Assembly: GCA_900313705.1 (NCBI GenBank)
Contig: OMSJ01000054.1
Span: 1-39,977, forward strand
Source: an uncultured Prevotellaceae bacterium
GTDB taxonomy: Bacteria; Bacteroidota; Bacteroidia; Bacteroidales; Bacteroidaceae
Direction: 5' to 3'
DNA length: 39,977 bases
A program made the translations under genes and the position numbers. Below are positions 1-11,538 of this stretch, in pieces. Each line of letters begins with the position of its first letter. Position 1 is the first letter of the stretch. The notes under the pieces were generated by a model. The model searched no databases, was not told the origin of the DNA, and worked only from the letters and a program-made list of their open reading frames with translations.

Positions 1-1837
1 AAAGCGGAAGTGAAGACTTTCCTCCTCGAAGTTTCCTTCGTGGATGAGGAATGCCGAGACAGCCAGATGATGCTGGAAGCGTTCTTCGTAAGGCACCTCT
101 ACGAGCATCGCTTGGTCGGAGAAGTGCAGCAAGGTGTCGCGCACGATGCCGTTCTCGCCATTGATGATGCAGTAAATCCATGCATTGGGCAAGGTGGTGC
201 CTATCTGGAAGCGGGCTGGCTTTTCGGCAGAGATGGTGTCGCAAGGTGTGTAGAGCCACAGGTTGTGCTTGCCAATGAGACGCTTGTCGGTGATGGAGAA
301 GATGGTGAAGCTAGCTTTATAAGATGCGGTATCGCCCGCTGACCATTGGCCATTGACCATTGTTCCGCCTGCGCCTGACCGAAGGGAAGACCATTGACCT
401 CCGGCCTTTGCCACGAGGTCGTACACGCCGGAAGGAAGGCTTCGAAGCACGTCGGGAATGGTGTCGCAGTTTGCCGGGATGTAGAAGTTCTTGACTTCCT
501 TCCCATCTTGCGACAGGAAACAAAGGACATCGCCCTCTACTGGTTTGTCGTTGCTTGAATAGAGGTCGAAGCGCCACGGCCTCAAAGACTCGCGGTTCTG
601 CTGTTCCGGCACGTTGCCACTCATGCGAAGTGGCGTGCTGCAAAGCGGTACTCGGATGCTGCCCTGCTGCGTTTCGCCTTCAGTACTCAGCACATCGACA
701 GAGAGCTGAAGCGTCTGACCCCATCGCAAGTCTTCCTTCGTCAGCTCCTTCGATACGGGAACGGTGATACTGAACTTGCCTTCATCGTCGGTGTAAAGGG
801 TGTCAATGTCGTGTGCCTCGCTTGGGTTGAAACGCTTGTACAACCAACTTTGCTGCCATTGGTAAGTTCCTGTAACCCTCGCCCCAGCAACCGGCCACTG
901 GCTGTACGTCAATGCCTTGCCTGTCAAGGTAATGCTGTCAACTGGAAGTGTGATGGCCGGAGCCTCGTCCATCTCAACTTGGAAAGTGGGACGACGATAC
1001 TCTTCGACGCGGAAATAGTGGAGCCAGCCGTCGAGGCGGATGTGGTAGCTGCCTGGCAAACCTGTTTCGGGCAATTGCAGGCTGTCCGTCAGGGAACCGA
1101 ACTCGTCGGTCTTCAAGGTGTGTTCCATGATTTCCTGACCGTTCGCATCGATAAGGGTGAGCTTCAGGTCTGTTCTTTCCTCTGCCTTTGGCGCTCGATG
1201 ATGGAGGTCTTCGTCCTTGTCGTAATAATAGCGCCACCCCAGATTCTTCTTGCCGAAAGCCTTGTCCTCGCCTCGCGAAAGCTCAACATACAGACTACGT
1301 TTGTTGTCGTCGAAAGAAGCCTCAACAATGCCTCGGCTGTCGGTAGTCTGTTCCTCGAGCTTGGTGTATTCCTGCTGTGTCCTATTGTAGAACACAACCT
1401 TGACGCCTTGCTGCGGTTCGCCGCTCATCGCGTCCGTCACCATAATGCGCCGTTTGCCGTCGGGCATAGAGACATTCATAAAGGTGAGGGCCGAAACATC
1501 GAACTGGCAAACAACACTTGAAGACCCTTCCAAACCTCCCCTTAAAGGGGAGGCTTTCTTCCCTGAGTCCTCCCCCTTTAAGGGGGAGTTAGAGAGGGTC
1601 TTTTCCTGAGTCGTGCCATCCAAGACAAAGGCATAGCATCCGAAGCCAGGCGAGTGCCAGCGCAAGGTATCTTTCTTTGTTTCGAGGACCTCGACACCCT
1701 CCATCGAAATGGGCAAAGTCTCCACGAGCGTACCGTTTGCGCGTACTTGTTCAAGCTTTGTCCCTGCCTTGTCATCATCGCTGAACTTAAAGCCAATCGG
1801 CAGACGATAGACTGCGATGCTGCCCGACTGCATGTTC

Positions 1838-1863
<26 letters not shown>
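1..1863 (-). CDS. alpha-2-macroglobulin family protein, continuation after a frameshift; partial at left edge
   Basis: This is an open frame without a stop from position 1863 down to the window edge, read in codons that start at position 1 of the window. It continues the protein encoded at 1838-3667 after a single-base frameshift at about 1863-1864: removing one base of the CC pair there joins ...NRIAEQ to DYDIPLEIKNM and restores one reading frame. The residues resemble macroglobulin-like (MG) beta-sandwich domains of bacterial A2M proteins, for example RRIMVTDAMSGEPQQGVKVV and later DIDTLYTDDEGKFSITVPVS. The family acts as large envelope-associated protease traps. The thioester region, if there is one, would lie beyond the left edge. 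Two in-frame repeat insertions are present (341-398 and 1523-1600). Family assignment is fairly secure; whether the frameshift is real or a sequence error cannot be decided here. Confidence 0.72.
341..398. repeat. in-frame short repeat inside the A2M gene
   Basis: The plus strand carries GACCATTGGCCATTGACCAT and a third GACCATTGACC 30 bases later. In the A2M frame it encodes a Gly/Ser/Trp-rich stretch including GGTMVNGQWSAGD. The repetition of CCATTG and the unusual composition suggest an inserted repeat rather than native domain sequence. Confidence 0.5.
1523..1600. repeat. in-frame double-palindrome element inside the A2M gene
   Basis: A 78-base (26-codon) element bounded by GACCCTTCC and AGAGAGGGTC. 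It contains two internal palindromes of the type CCTCCCCTTAAAGGGGAGG. In the A2M frame it encodes LSNSPLKGEDSG then KKASPLRGGLEGS. Related elements sit inside addA and addB. Confidence 0.8.
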
Positions 1864-3667
<1,804 letters not shown>

Positions 3668-3685
3668 ACCTTAGCGTGTTAAGTT

Positions 3686-3756
3686 GTTTGATTGTTCATG
3701 TACTTGCAATTGCATATACATGAACATGCAATTGCATGTTCATGTATAATCAAACT
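3686..3756. repeat. intergenic palindromic repeat, copy A
   Basis: A 71-base element between pepD and the GH18-A2M gene, flanked by GTTTGATT and AATCAAAC. Inside, the palindrome TGCAATTGCA occurs twice, alternating with GTTCATGTA-type segments in both orientations. It matches copy B at 14825-14896 except in the last inner segment, which is inverted. It could fold in RNA and act as terminator for pepD. Confidence 0.85.
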
Positions 3757-3808
3757 ATTAGGTTGGCAGCATGGAGCAACTTTACCTGTCATCTTGAGCG
3801 TTCCGGCA

Positions 3809-5260
3809 TTATATCTCCTCGAGCAGAGCCTTGAGGAACGGCCAGAACTTCGCAACGCTCGGGATGTTGCAACGCTCGTCGGGGGTGTGCGGGCTGCGCA
3901 ACGTGGGACCGAAGCTCACGAGGTCCATCTTCGGATAAACGCCGCCGATGATGCTGCACTCCAGTCCTGCATGGCACACCTGCACCTGAGCTTCTTCGCC
4001 CAGGACTTTTCGATAGACCTCCACCATCTTGGCTACGATGGGACTGTCGAAGTTCGGTTGCCAAGCGCCGTACTGTCCGCCGTACTCCACCTTCATGCCT
4101 GCCATAGCGAAGCAGCTCTCCTGCATCTCCTGGATGTACTCCATCATCGTCTCGTTGCTTGAGCGAGCCAGGATGAGGATGCTTGCCTCGCCACCACCTA
4201 TGTTGATGATGCCGAGGTTGGAGCTCGTTTCTACGACCGATGGGATGCTGGGGATGTTCCTCAGCACACCGTCGTGACAAGCCATGATAGCATCGACCAG
4301 GTTGTCCTGTATCTCTTCCGGCACGCGACCAGCAGGCATGGCCGTCGTCTCGACAGACAGCGTGATGCCTTCCTCTACGCCGCGGAACTCGTCGGTATAT
4401 ACCTGCTGACAATACTCGGCCAGCTCGCAGAAGTCGTCGTAGTTCTCCAGAGGAACGGCCATCACGACGGTTGCCGTACGGGGAATAGCGTTGCGCATAT
4501 TGCCGCCTTGCCATGAGCAGAGACGCGCCTCATCGTCGGCAATCGCCTGACGGACAAAGCGAGCCATCAGCTTGTTGGCATTGGCGCGGCCTTCGTTGAT
4601 TTCCAGTCCGCTGTGACCACCACGGAGGCCCTTGAGCGATACCTTGACCGCAATGTCACCCTCTTCCAGGGCAACCTCCTTGTACTGCATCGTGGCGTTG
4701 ATGTTGACGCCGCCTGCCGAACCAATCACGAACTCGCCCATCGTCTCGTTGTCGATGTTCAGGAGGATGTCGCCCTTCAGCGTGTCAGCCGAAAGATGGT
4801 TGACGCCGTACATGCACGTCTCTTCGTCTGCCGTAATGAGGGCTTCGAGAGGGCCGTGCTTGATGTCCGTGCTCTCCATGACCGCCATGATGGCTGCCAC
4901 GCCCATACCGTCGTCGCTGCCCAGCGTCGTGCCCTTCGCCTTCACCCAGTCGCCGTCGATGTACGTCTCGATGGGGTCGGTCTCGAAGTTATGGGTGCTC
5001 TCGTCCACCTTCTGCGGCACCATGTCCATGTGGGCCTGCAGCACCGCCGTCTTCGCATTCTCGCGGCCCGGCGTGGCTGGCTTGCGCATCACGATGTTCT
5101 CGGCACCGTCCTTGAAGGCTTCGATGCCGTGCTCCTTTGCCCAGTCGAGCAGGAACTGCTGCACCTTCTCGAGGTGTCCGCTTGGGCGCGGAACCTGCGT
5201 CAAGAGGTAAAAGTTTTTCCAGATAATCTGAGGATTGAGGTCTTTAATTGATGTAGTCAT
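3809..5260 (-). CDS. pepD: aminoacyl-histidine dipeptidase (Xaa-His dipeptidase, M20 family)
   Basis: A 483-residue cytosolic metallopeptidase of the M20 family that hydrolyses dipeptides such as carnosine and Xaa-His. Metal-binding and catalytic motifs are visible: QAHMDM (His78, Asp80), TLGSDDGMG (Asp116/117), ADEET around 145 and HAGLEC near the C-terminus; the lid/dimerisation domain (RGGHSGLEINEGRANANKLM) lies between them. The start chosen is MTTSIKDLNP at 5260. An upstream in-frame ATG at 5299 exists, but the -7 box TATCTTTG (5311-5318, minus strand) would put the transcript start close to it, so the shorter form is preferred. Length fits the family. It reads away from the divergent comF gene. 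Confidence 0.93.
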   Translation of the reverse strand: MTTSIKDLNPQIIWKNFYLLTQVPRPSGHLEKVQQFLLDWAKEHGIEAFKDGAENIVMRKPATPGRENAKTAVLQAHMDMVPQKVDESTHNFETDPIETYIDGDWVKAKGTTLGSDDGMGVAAIMAVMESTDIKHGPLEALITADEETCMYGVNHLSADTLKGDILLNIDNETMGEFVIGSAGGVNINATMQYKEVALEEGDIAVKVSLKGLRGGHSGLEINEGRANANKLMARFVRQAIADDEARLCSWQGGNMRNAIPRTATVVMAVPLENYDDFCELAEYCQQVYTDEFRGVEEGITLSVETTAMPAGRVPEEIQDNLVDAIMACHDGVLRNIPSIPSVVETSSNLGIINIGGGEASILILARSSNETMMEYIQEMQESCFAMAGMKVEYGGQYGAWQPNFDSPIVAKMVEVYRKVLGEEAQVQVCHAGLECSIIGGVYPKMDLVSFGPTLRSPHTPDERCNIPSVAKFWPFLKALLEEI

Positions 5261-5310
5261 AATCTTTATAGTTTTTGATGTTATCGTTGCTTTCTGCACA
5301 TATTACACGA

Positions 5311-5318
5311 CAAAGATA
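5311..5318 (-). promoter_or_regulatory. -7 box upstream of pepD
   Basis: TATCTTTG on the minus strand, the Bacteroidetes TAnnTTTG element. It lies about 50 bases before ATG 5260 and rules out the longer start at 5299. Confidence 0.65.
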
Positions 5319-5383
5319 AGGATAATTCGCGAGATAAAGAGAAGTTTCACGCGAGAAATAACAGCTTTTAAGCAAATTTGTCA

Positions 5384-5391
5384 TAACTTTG
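5384..5391 (+). promoter_or_regulatory. -7 box upstream of comF
   Basis: TAACTTTG followed by CAC, about 53 bases before the ATG at 5445. No clear -33 TTG was found at the usual distance. Confidence 0.65.
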
Positions 5392-5444
5392 CACAAGAAT
5401 GTCCGTTTGCTTAACGCTATACATTATTATATTATACGCGCGCG

Positions 5445-6131
5445 ATGAGTCTGCTCAGAGACATAAAGGAACTGCTGCTGCCAAGGCTATGTCCGGTGTG
5501 CGGAAAGCTGATGATGGAGACGGAGGACGTCATGTGTGCCTTCTGCGCCATCGGATTGCCTCGCTACCGCATTGCCGGCCATGAGGACAACAATCTGCTG
5601 CGGTTGGTCTGGGACAGAGCCGACGTGCGACGCGCCACGACCTTCCTGGCCTACAACCACCATTCGCCCTACCACAGCCTCATCATTGAATTCAAATACC
5701 ACGGCATGAGCGACCTCGCCATCAAGCTGGGACGATGGGCAGCAACAGAAGCTCAGAGCCAGAACTTCTGGAGTGACATCGATGCTCTGGTGCCCGTCCC
5801 CCTGACCTGGCGAAAGCGGTGGAGGCGCGGCTACAACCAGTCTGAGATGCTGGCACGAGGCATGTCGGAGGTCACAGGACTGCCCGTGCTGAACCTGCTC
5901 CGACGCACGAAGAACCGCACTTCGCAGACAAAACTCAAGGGCGAGGCACGCATCAAGAACGCAGAAGGCATCTACAAGGCCTCCGTTCCCGACGAGTGGC
6001 GCGGCAAGCGCTTCGTCCTGGTGGACGACGTAATGACGACCGGTTCCACTCTCGCCAATTGTGCCCTTGCCTTACAAAGTGCAGATGAAAGTGCAGAAAT
6101 ATGCATCTTTCCGCTTGCTTATGCAGGATAG
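5445..6131 (+). CDS. ComF family phosphoribosyltransferase-like protein
   Basis: A 228-residue ComF-family protein, related to competence ComFC/GntX proteins that support DNA uptake or its processing. The N-terminus carries a four-cysteine zinc-ribbon (CPVCG with Cys16/Cys19, then CAFC with Cys31/Cys34), followed by a type I phosphoribosyltransferase fold containing the PRPP-binding loop VLVDDVMTTGST at about 192-202 and the RRGYNQSE motif typical of ComF. The enzymatic substrate, if any, is not known. A -7 box at 5384-5391 lies about 50 bases upstream of the ATG, and the gene is divergent from pepD. In many Bacteroidetes the protein is not known to be tied to natural transformation, so the role is inferred only from the family. 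Confidence 0.9.
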   Translation: MSLLRDIKELLLPRLCPVCGKLMMETEDVMCAFCAIGLPRYRIAGHEDNNLLRLVWDRADVRRATTFLAYNHHSPYHSLIIEFKYHGMSDLAIKLGRWAATEAQSQNFWSDIDALVPVPLTWRKRWRRGYNQSEMLARGMSEVTGLPVLNLLRRTKNRTSQTKLKGEARIKNAEGIYKASVPDEWRGKRFVLVDDVMTTGSTLANCALALQSADESAEICIFPLAYAG

Positions 6132-6157
6132 TATAACAAAAAGCGACTTATTCTTAA

Positions 6158-7521
<1,364 letters not shown>

Positions 7522-7585
7522 AAGGTGAAAAAGTAAAAAGGTGAAAAGGTAAAAAACTGAAACCTTACACCTTACGATAAAGAAG

Positions 7586-7610
7586 GAAGCCTCCACATTG
7601 TGGGGGCTTC
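7586..7610 (+). terminator. hairpin after gdhA
   Basis: An 11-bp stem (GAAGCCTCCAC / GTGGGGGCTTC, one G-T pair) with an ATT loop, 64 bases after the gdhA stop. The following TATTGTA is only weakly T-rich, so termination is probable rather than certain. Confidence 0.6.
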
Positions 7611-7667
7611 TATTGTATCCAGTCAGTAAGTCTCACTTAGGTGAGATTTAGAGGAGAACTTCTTTAC

Positions 7668-7710
7668 TTTTAATTCTTAATTTTTAATTCTTAACTTTTA
7701 ATTCTTAACC
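7668..7710. repeat. A/T-rich triplicate overlapping the end of the GH43 gene
   Basis: Three copies of TTTTAATTCTTAA in a row. The GH43 stop codon and last codons (7698-7710) lie in the third copy. Confidence 0.75.
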
Positions 7711-8705
7711 TTCTTGTGTACCCATCCATCTTTCCCTATTTCGAGGCGGAAGAGGACAGCTTTGCGACCTTCTTTGTAGCGGTTCCAGTAGTAGGCGTGG
7801 CAGAGGTAGAACATCCCACCTTTGGGTGTGCGAACCATCGTGCCGTGACCGCAGCTCTGCATAGAGCCAGCCCCTTCTGGTTCTCCTTCCAGGATGGGGT
7901 TACCTTCGTACTTCTCCCACGGGCCCTGCAGAGAATGGCTGCGGGCGACGCTGACGGCATAGTCGCTCTTCGGCGAACAGCAGTCGCGGATGCTATAAAG
8001 GATGTACCACCATTCGCCCTGCCGGAAGATGCATTGCCCCTCCATCCCTTGCCGCTCATCATCGCGGAGGAGCATGAAAGGCTCGCCTTCGAGGTGCAGA
8101 CCATCGGCGCTCAACTTTTGGCAAAGCAATTCGATGGGGCGGTGACTTGGGTCAAGGCCATAGGCCTTCCACGAGATGTAGAGCTGCTCTCCGTCGCGGA
8201 AGACAAAGGCATCGATGGCTTCGTTGGTGGTACGCACCAAAGGTCCATAGTCCCTGAACTTCCCTTCGGGACCATCCGCCATTGCCACACCGACACAACT
8301 TGTGCTGTCGCTCTTCTGCCGAGCCGTGTAGTAGCACATAATCCTGCCATTAAGGTCAAAGAGCTCCGGTGCCCAGAAGCTGCCGCAGGTCCATTCGGGC
8401 CACTCGTCGAAGACGAAGCCCATCGGCTCCCACGTCAGCAGGTCCTTCGAGCGATAGCGCTGATAGGCCTGATGCCTGTTGCCCGATGTGGCAGCCGCAT
8501 AGTAGGTGTCTGCCACACGGATGACCGACGGGTCGGGAGCATCGGCATCAATGACCAGACAACCACCAGCCACATCCTTGGCAAAAGGTGTATCTGGACG
8601 TGTGTCGTCGCCATAGATAAACTCGTATGCCTGACAAGACAAACTGAAGAGGAGAAGAAGGGACAACCATGCCCACTTCAAGGGGAGATTCTTTCTTTTT
8701 ACCAT
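7698..8705 (-). CDS. secreted glycoside hydrolase family 43 enzyme
   Basis: A 335-residue exported protein with a basic, hydrophobic signal peptide (residues 1-26, possibly cleaved after SCQA; a lipoprotein reading at Cys24 is less likely). It is a single five-bladed propeller of family GH43, which includes arabinofuranosidases, xylosidases and arabinanases. The three acidic catalytic positions are recognisable: DAPDPSVI (Asp58, base), NEAIDAFVF (Asp164, pKa modulator) and GMEGQCIF (Glu221, acid). Substrate cannot be assigned. The -7 box TATATTTG lies at 8739-8746 on the minus strand, divergent from the PAP2 gene. The stop codon and last residues (KKVKN) fall inside an A/T-rich repeat (7668-7710), suggesting that the 3' end has been reshaped by that repeat. 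Confidence 0.88.
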   Translation of the reverse strand: MVKRKNLPLKWAWLSLLLLFSLSCQAYEFIYGDDTRPDTPFAKDVAGGCLVIDADAPDPSVIRVADTYYAAATSGNRHQAYQRYRSKDLLTWEPMGFVFDEWPEWTCGSFWAPELFDLNGRIMCYYTARQKSDSTSCVGVAMADGPEGKFRDYGPLVRTTNEAIDAFVFRDGEQLYISWKAYGLDPSHRPIELLCQKLSADGLHLEGEPFMLLRDDERQGMEGQCIFRQGEWWYILYSIRDCCSPKSDYAVSVARSHSLQGPWEKYEGNPILEGEPEGAGSMQSCGHGTMVRTPKGGMFYLCHAYYWNRYKEGRKAVLFRLEIGKDGWVHKKVKN

Positions 8706-8738
8706 ATATATATACTGCTAATGTGAGTAATTTCCCTG

Positions 8739-8746
8739 CAAATATA
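8739..8746 (-). promoter_or_regulatory. -7 box upstream of the GH43 gene (7698-8705)
   Basis: TATATTTG followed by CAG on the minus strand, about 33 bases before the start codon and divergent from the PAP2 promoter. Confidence 0.6.
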
Positions 8747-8790
8747 TAAAAAAACTTTAATTAACTCTTCTTAATCTATAATCTTTTTCA

Positions 8791-8798
8791 TATCTTTG
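8791..8798 (+). promoter_or_regulatory. -7 box upstream of the PAP2 gene
   Basis: TATCTTTG followed by CAA, 17 bases before ATG 8816, which implies a very short leader. Confidence 0.6.
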
Positions 8799-8815
8799 CA
8801 AAAAATCTTAAAGAT

Positions 8816-10531
8816 ATGTTAAAGCACTTACTCCCTTTCATCCTTTTGGTTGCTTCGCTTCAAAGCTTCGCAAGCTTCAACCCTACCCTCTCCAAAGGAG
8901 AAGGTGAATTTCAATTGCATTGGACACTGCCGACCACATTGGACGGCATCCGTCAGGAACGTGCCAATCTCAACATCAAGGAGGAGCCCATGCCTGCCTC
9001 CATCATGTGCCAAAACTCTTACGTCGCAGGCTATACGTCCATTGCGCCTGAGGCCACAGACGTAAGCAAGGAGGAGCGCTACTGGACCGTGAAGCGTGAC
9101 CTCACGCTTGCCAGTGTGCCCTACATCGTTCTCGGCATCACCGCCCACGCCATCAAAAGGGATGTACGCAAGATAAACAGCGACATCAACACAGGCTTCC
9201 ACAACAGGGCCGACGACTACATCCAATGGGCACCGTTGGCACTCACCTACGGTCTGAAGGCAACCGGCTATCAAGGTCGCTCGCAATGGGGACGTATGCT
9301 GGTAAGCAATGCCTTCTCCGGCGTTATCATGGCAGGCATCGTCAATTGCATCAAATACTCCGCCAAAGAGATGCGTCCCGACGGTTCCACCGCCAACTCC
9401 TTCCCCTCCGGCCATACCGCAACAGCCTTCATGGCTGCCACCATTCTTCACAAGGAGTACGGTCTGACGCGTAGCCTCTGGTACAGCGTCGGCGGCTATG
9501 CCGTTGCCACAGGTATCGCCACCTTCCGCGTAATGAACAACCGTCACTGGGTGAGCGACGTGCTGACAGGAGCAGGCATCGGCATCCTCTCCACAGAGCT
9601 GGGTTACGCCATCTCCGACCTCATCTTCAAGGACAAATACACCTTGCGACGCGAGATGGATAACCTGAACGACCTGAGCGAGCACCCGTCGTTCTTCTCG
9701 CTGCAAGCAGGTACAGGCTTCATGCTGGGCACCAAGAGCATACCCGACGAAATCCCTGAAGCAGGCGGTCCACTCAGCATCAAGCAAGGCGTCAGCACAG
9801 TGATAGGGGCAGAAGCTGCCTATTTCATCAATCCCTACCTGGGTTTTGGCGTAAGGGCACGCGTCAACAGCACGACCGTCACCCCGAAATGGAAAGGCAC
9901 GGACGATGTGTGGACAGCCGGCCAGATGCACTACGACCCAGCAACCAACCAGTACACGCGTCCCAATCCAAAAGATGCTGACTACCGCAGCAGCACCGAC
10001 ACATACAAGGACCAACTGTCGAGCTTCGACATCATGGGCGGCGTTTATGGCCAGCTACCGCTGAACAAGCGGATGAGCTTGGGCGGCAAGTTGCTCTTTG
10101 GCCATAGGCAGTCAGGCGACGTATGGTACGTAGCAGACATGACAGGCACTGACAACGACTATCAGAAGAAGGTCGATAACTTCCTCGCCGAGATAGATAA
10201 AATGGAAAATCTGCAGGACATCAACACCTACGACCGCATCAAGGGCATTGACCTGGACGGACGGGGCAGCTTCATCTTCGGCACAGGCGTCAGCTTCTCC
10301 TATGCCCTGAAGCACAACATCGTTTGGCGCATCTGCCTTGACTACGACTTCACCCGCACCCGCTACGACTACGTATACCAGAGCTTAAGCCTTGTTGACG
10401 AGGCCAACTACATACTGCAGCACCCAGAAGTCGAATCAGAAGACCTTGTCTATATGGTGGAAAAACAGGGTAGCTTCAAACGCAGCCTGCACCAGATAAC
10501 GCCCAGCTTCGGCATCTGCTTCAGCTTCTAA
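8816..10531 (+). CDS. PAP2-superfamily phosphatase with C-terminal outer-membrane-like domain
   Basis: The 571-residue protein begins with a signal peptide ([20 protein letters not shown]). Residues about 90-270 are a PAP2 (type 2 phosphatidic acid phosphatase) domain with the three signature parts: KEMRP, FPSGHT at about 196-201, and RxxxxxHxxxD as [11 protein letters not shown] (Arg238, His244, Asp248). Such enzymes dephosphorylate membrane lipids such as phosphatidate, undecaprenyl diphosphate or lipid A. The last 300 residues, with alternating hydrophobic strands and a terminal GICFSF ending in Phe, look like a beta-barrel, so an outer-membrane position is inferred. Just after the signal peptide, [12 protein letters not shown] may be a remnant of an inserted repeat. 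The -7 box at 8791-8798 leaves a leader of only about 10 bases. Its 3' end overlaps panB by 4 bases, tail to tail. Confidence 0.85.
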   Translation: MLKHLLPFILLVASLQSFASFNPTLSKGEGEFQLHWTLPTTLDGIRQERANLNIKEEPMPASIMCQNSYVAGYTSIAPEATDVSKEERYWTVKRDLTLASVPYIVLGITAHAIKRDVRKINSDINTGFHNRADDYIQWAPLALTYGLKATGYQGRSQWGRMLVSNAFSGVIMAGIVNCIKYSAKEMRPDGSTANSFPSGHTATAFMAATILHKEYGLTRSLWYSVGGYAVATGIATFRVMNNRHWVSDVLTGAGIGILSTELGYAISDLIFKDKYTLRREMDNLNDLSEHPSFFSLQAGTGFMLGTKSIPDEIPEAGGPLSIKQGVSTVIGAEAAYFINPYLGFGVRARVNSTTVTPKWKGTDDVWTAGQMHYDPATNQYTRPNPKDADYRSSTDTYKDQLSSFDIMGGVYGQLPLNKRMSLGGKLLFGHRQSGDVWYVADMTGTDNDYQKKVDNFLAEIDKMENLQDINTYDRIKGIDLDGRGSFIFGTGVSFSYALKHNIVWRICLDYDFTRTRYDYVYQSLSLVDEANYILQHPEVESEDLVYMVEKQGSFKRSLHQITPSFGICFSF

Positions 10532-11346
10532 TACGACTCCTCTTCGCTGGGGAAGTCCTTTGCCTTGACGTCGGTGATGTACTGACCGACGGCATCGGTA
10601 ATGACGGTTGAGAGGTCGGCATAGCGGCGGAGGAACTTGGGCGAGAAGCCTTTGTTCATGCCCAGCATGTCGTGGACGACCAGGACCTGACCATCAGCCT
10701 GACCTGCGCCGATGCCGATGACGGGCACCTTCACCAGCTCACATACCTTCCTTGTCAATGCAGCGGGTATCTTCTCCAACACGATGGCGAAGCAGCCCAT
10801 CTCGCTGAGCAGCTTGGCATCGCTAAGCAGCTTCTCGGCCTCTGCCTCTTCCTTAGCACGGACGGCATAAGTGCCGAACTTATTGATGCTCTGCGGCGTA
10901 AGGCCAAGATGTCCCATTACGGGAATGCCAGCATCGAGGATGGCACGTATGGTTTCCTGTATCTCTATGCCTCCCTCCAGCTTGAGGGCATCGCAACCGC
11001 TCTCCTGCATGATGCGGATGGCATTCTTCACGCCTTCCGTCGCATTGACCTGATAGGTGCCGAAAGGCATGTCGCAAACGACAAGGGCACGCTTCACACC
11101 ACGCACCACGCTACGGGCATGGTAAATCATCTGGTCGAGCGTAATGGGCAGCGTTGTCATGTTGCCGGCCATCACGTTGCTGGCGCTGTCGCCAACGAGC
11201 ACGATGTCAATGCCAGCCCCATCCACAAGCTGAGCCATGGTATAATCATAAGATGTGAGCATGGCTATCTGTTGCCCCTGCTCCTTCATTTCTATAAGAC
11301 GGTGAGTCGTCACCTTGCGTGTATCGCTTACTAAATAGCCTGACAT
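10528..11346 (-). CDS. panB: 3-methyl-2-oxobutanoate hydroxymethyltransferase
   Basis: A 272-residue cytosolic enzyme that transfers a hydroxymethyl group from 5,10-methylenetetrahydrofolate to 2-oxoisovalerate to give ketopantoate, the first committed step of pantothenate and coenzyme A synthesis. The TIM-barrel signature segments are all present: [27 protein letters not shown] (Mg-binding Asp), [26 protein letters not shown] and the catalytic IVLEKIP. Start chosen is [20 protein letters not shown] at 11346; an in-frame ATG at 11379 is too close to the -7 box (11388-11395, minus) to be used. Not part of a visible pantothenate cluster; convergent with the PAP2 gene with a 4-base overlap. Confidence 0.96.
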   Translation of the reverse strand: MSGYLVSDTRKVTTHRLIEMKEQGQQIAMLTSYDYTMAQLVDGAGIDIVLVGDSASNVMAGNMTTLPITLDQMIYHARSVVRGVKRALVVCDMPFGTYQVNATEGVKNAIRIMQESGCDALKLEGGIEIQETIRAILDAGIPVMGHLGLTPQSINKFGTYAVRAKEEAEAEKLLSDAKLLSEMGCFAIVLEKIPAALTRKVCELVKVPVIGIGAGQADGQVLVVHDMLGMNKGFSPKFLRRYADLSTVITDAVGQYITDVKAKDFPSEEESY

Positions 11347-11387
11347 ATTCAAGTTAAAGATTAAGTGTTGTAAACTCAAATTGCCTG

Positions 11388-11395
11388 CAAAGGTA
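11388..11395 (-). promoter_or_regulatory. -7 box upstream of panB
   Basis: TACCTTTG followed by CAG on the minus strand, about 42 bases before ATG 11346. The A/G-rich repeat at 11402-11432 occupies the -33 region. Confidence 0.6.
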
Positions 11396-11401
11396 CGAAA
11401 A

Positions 11402-11432
11402 AATGAAGAATGGAGAATGAAGAATGGAGAAT
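11402..11432. repeat. 14-bp tandem duplication upstream of panB
   Basis: AATGAAGAATGGAG twice followed by AAT, between the divergent panB and addA promoters. Confidence 0.75.
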
Positions 11433-11512
11433 AATTGACTCTATAAGGAAGTTTTTCAGCACTCAGCCCTTATATTTTTCCCTTTTCTCTTTCCTCTTAT
11501 CACTTTATTCCG

Positions 11513-11520
11513 TAACTTTG
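11513..11520 (+). promoter_or_regulatory. -7 box upstream of addA
   Basis: TAACTTTG followed by TGC, 18 bases before ATG 11539; short leader. Confidence 0.62.
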
Positions 11521-11538
11521 TGCAAAATCTGACGTTTC

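Noticed and set aside
5399-5584. 61-codon frame overlapping the comF start
   Set aside because: Out of frame with ComF, no family resemblance, and it runs through the ComF zinc-ribbon coding region.
7716-8726. 336-codon open frame on the plus strand
   Set aside because: Antisense to the GH43 gene with conserved acidic residues and a promoter.
8828-10015. 395-codon open frame on the minus strand
   Set aside because: Antisense to the PAP2 gene with all three phosphatase motifs.
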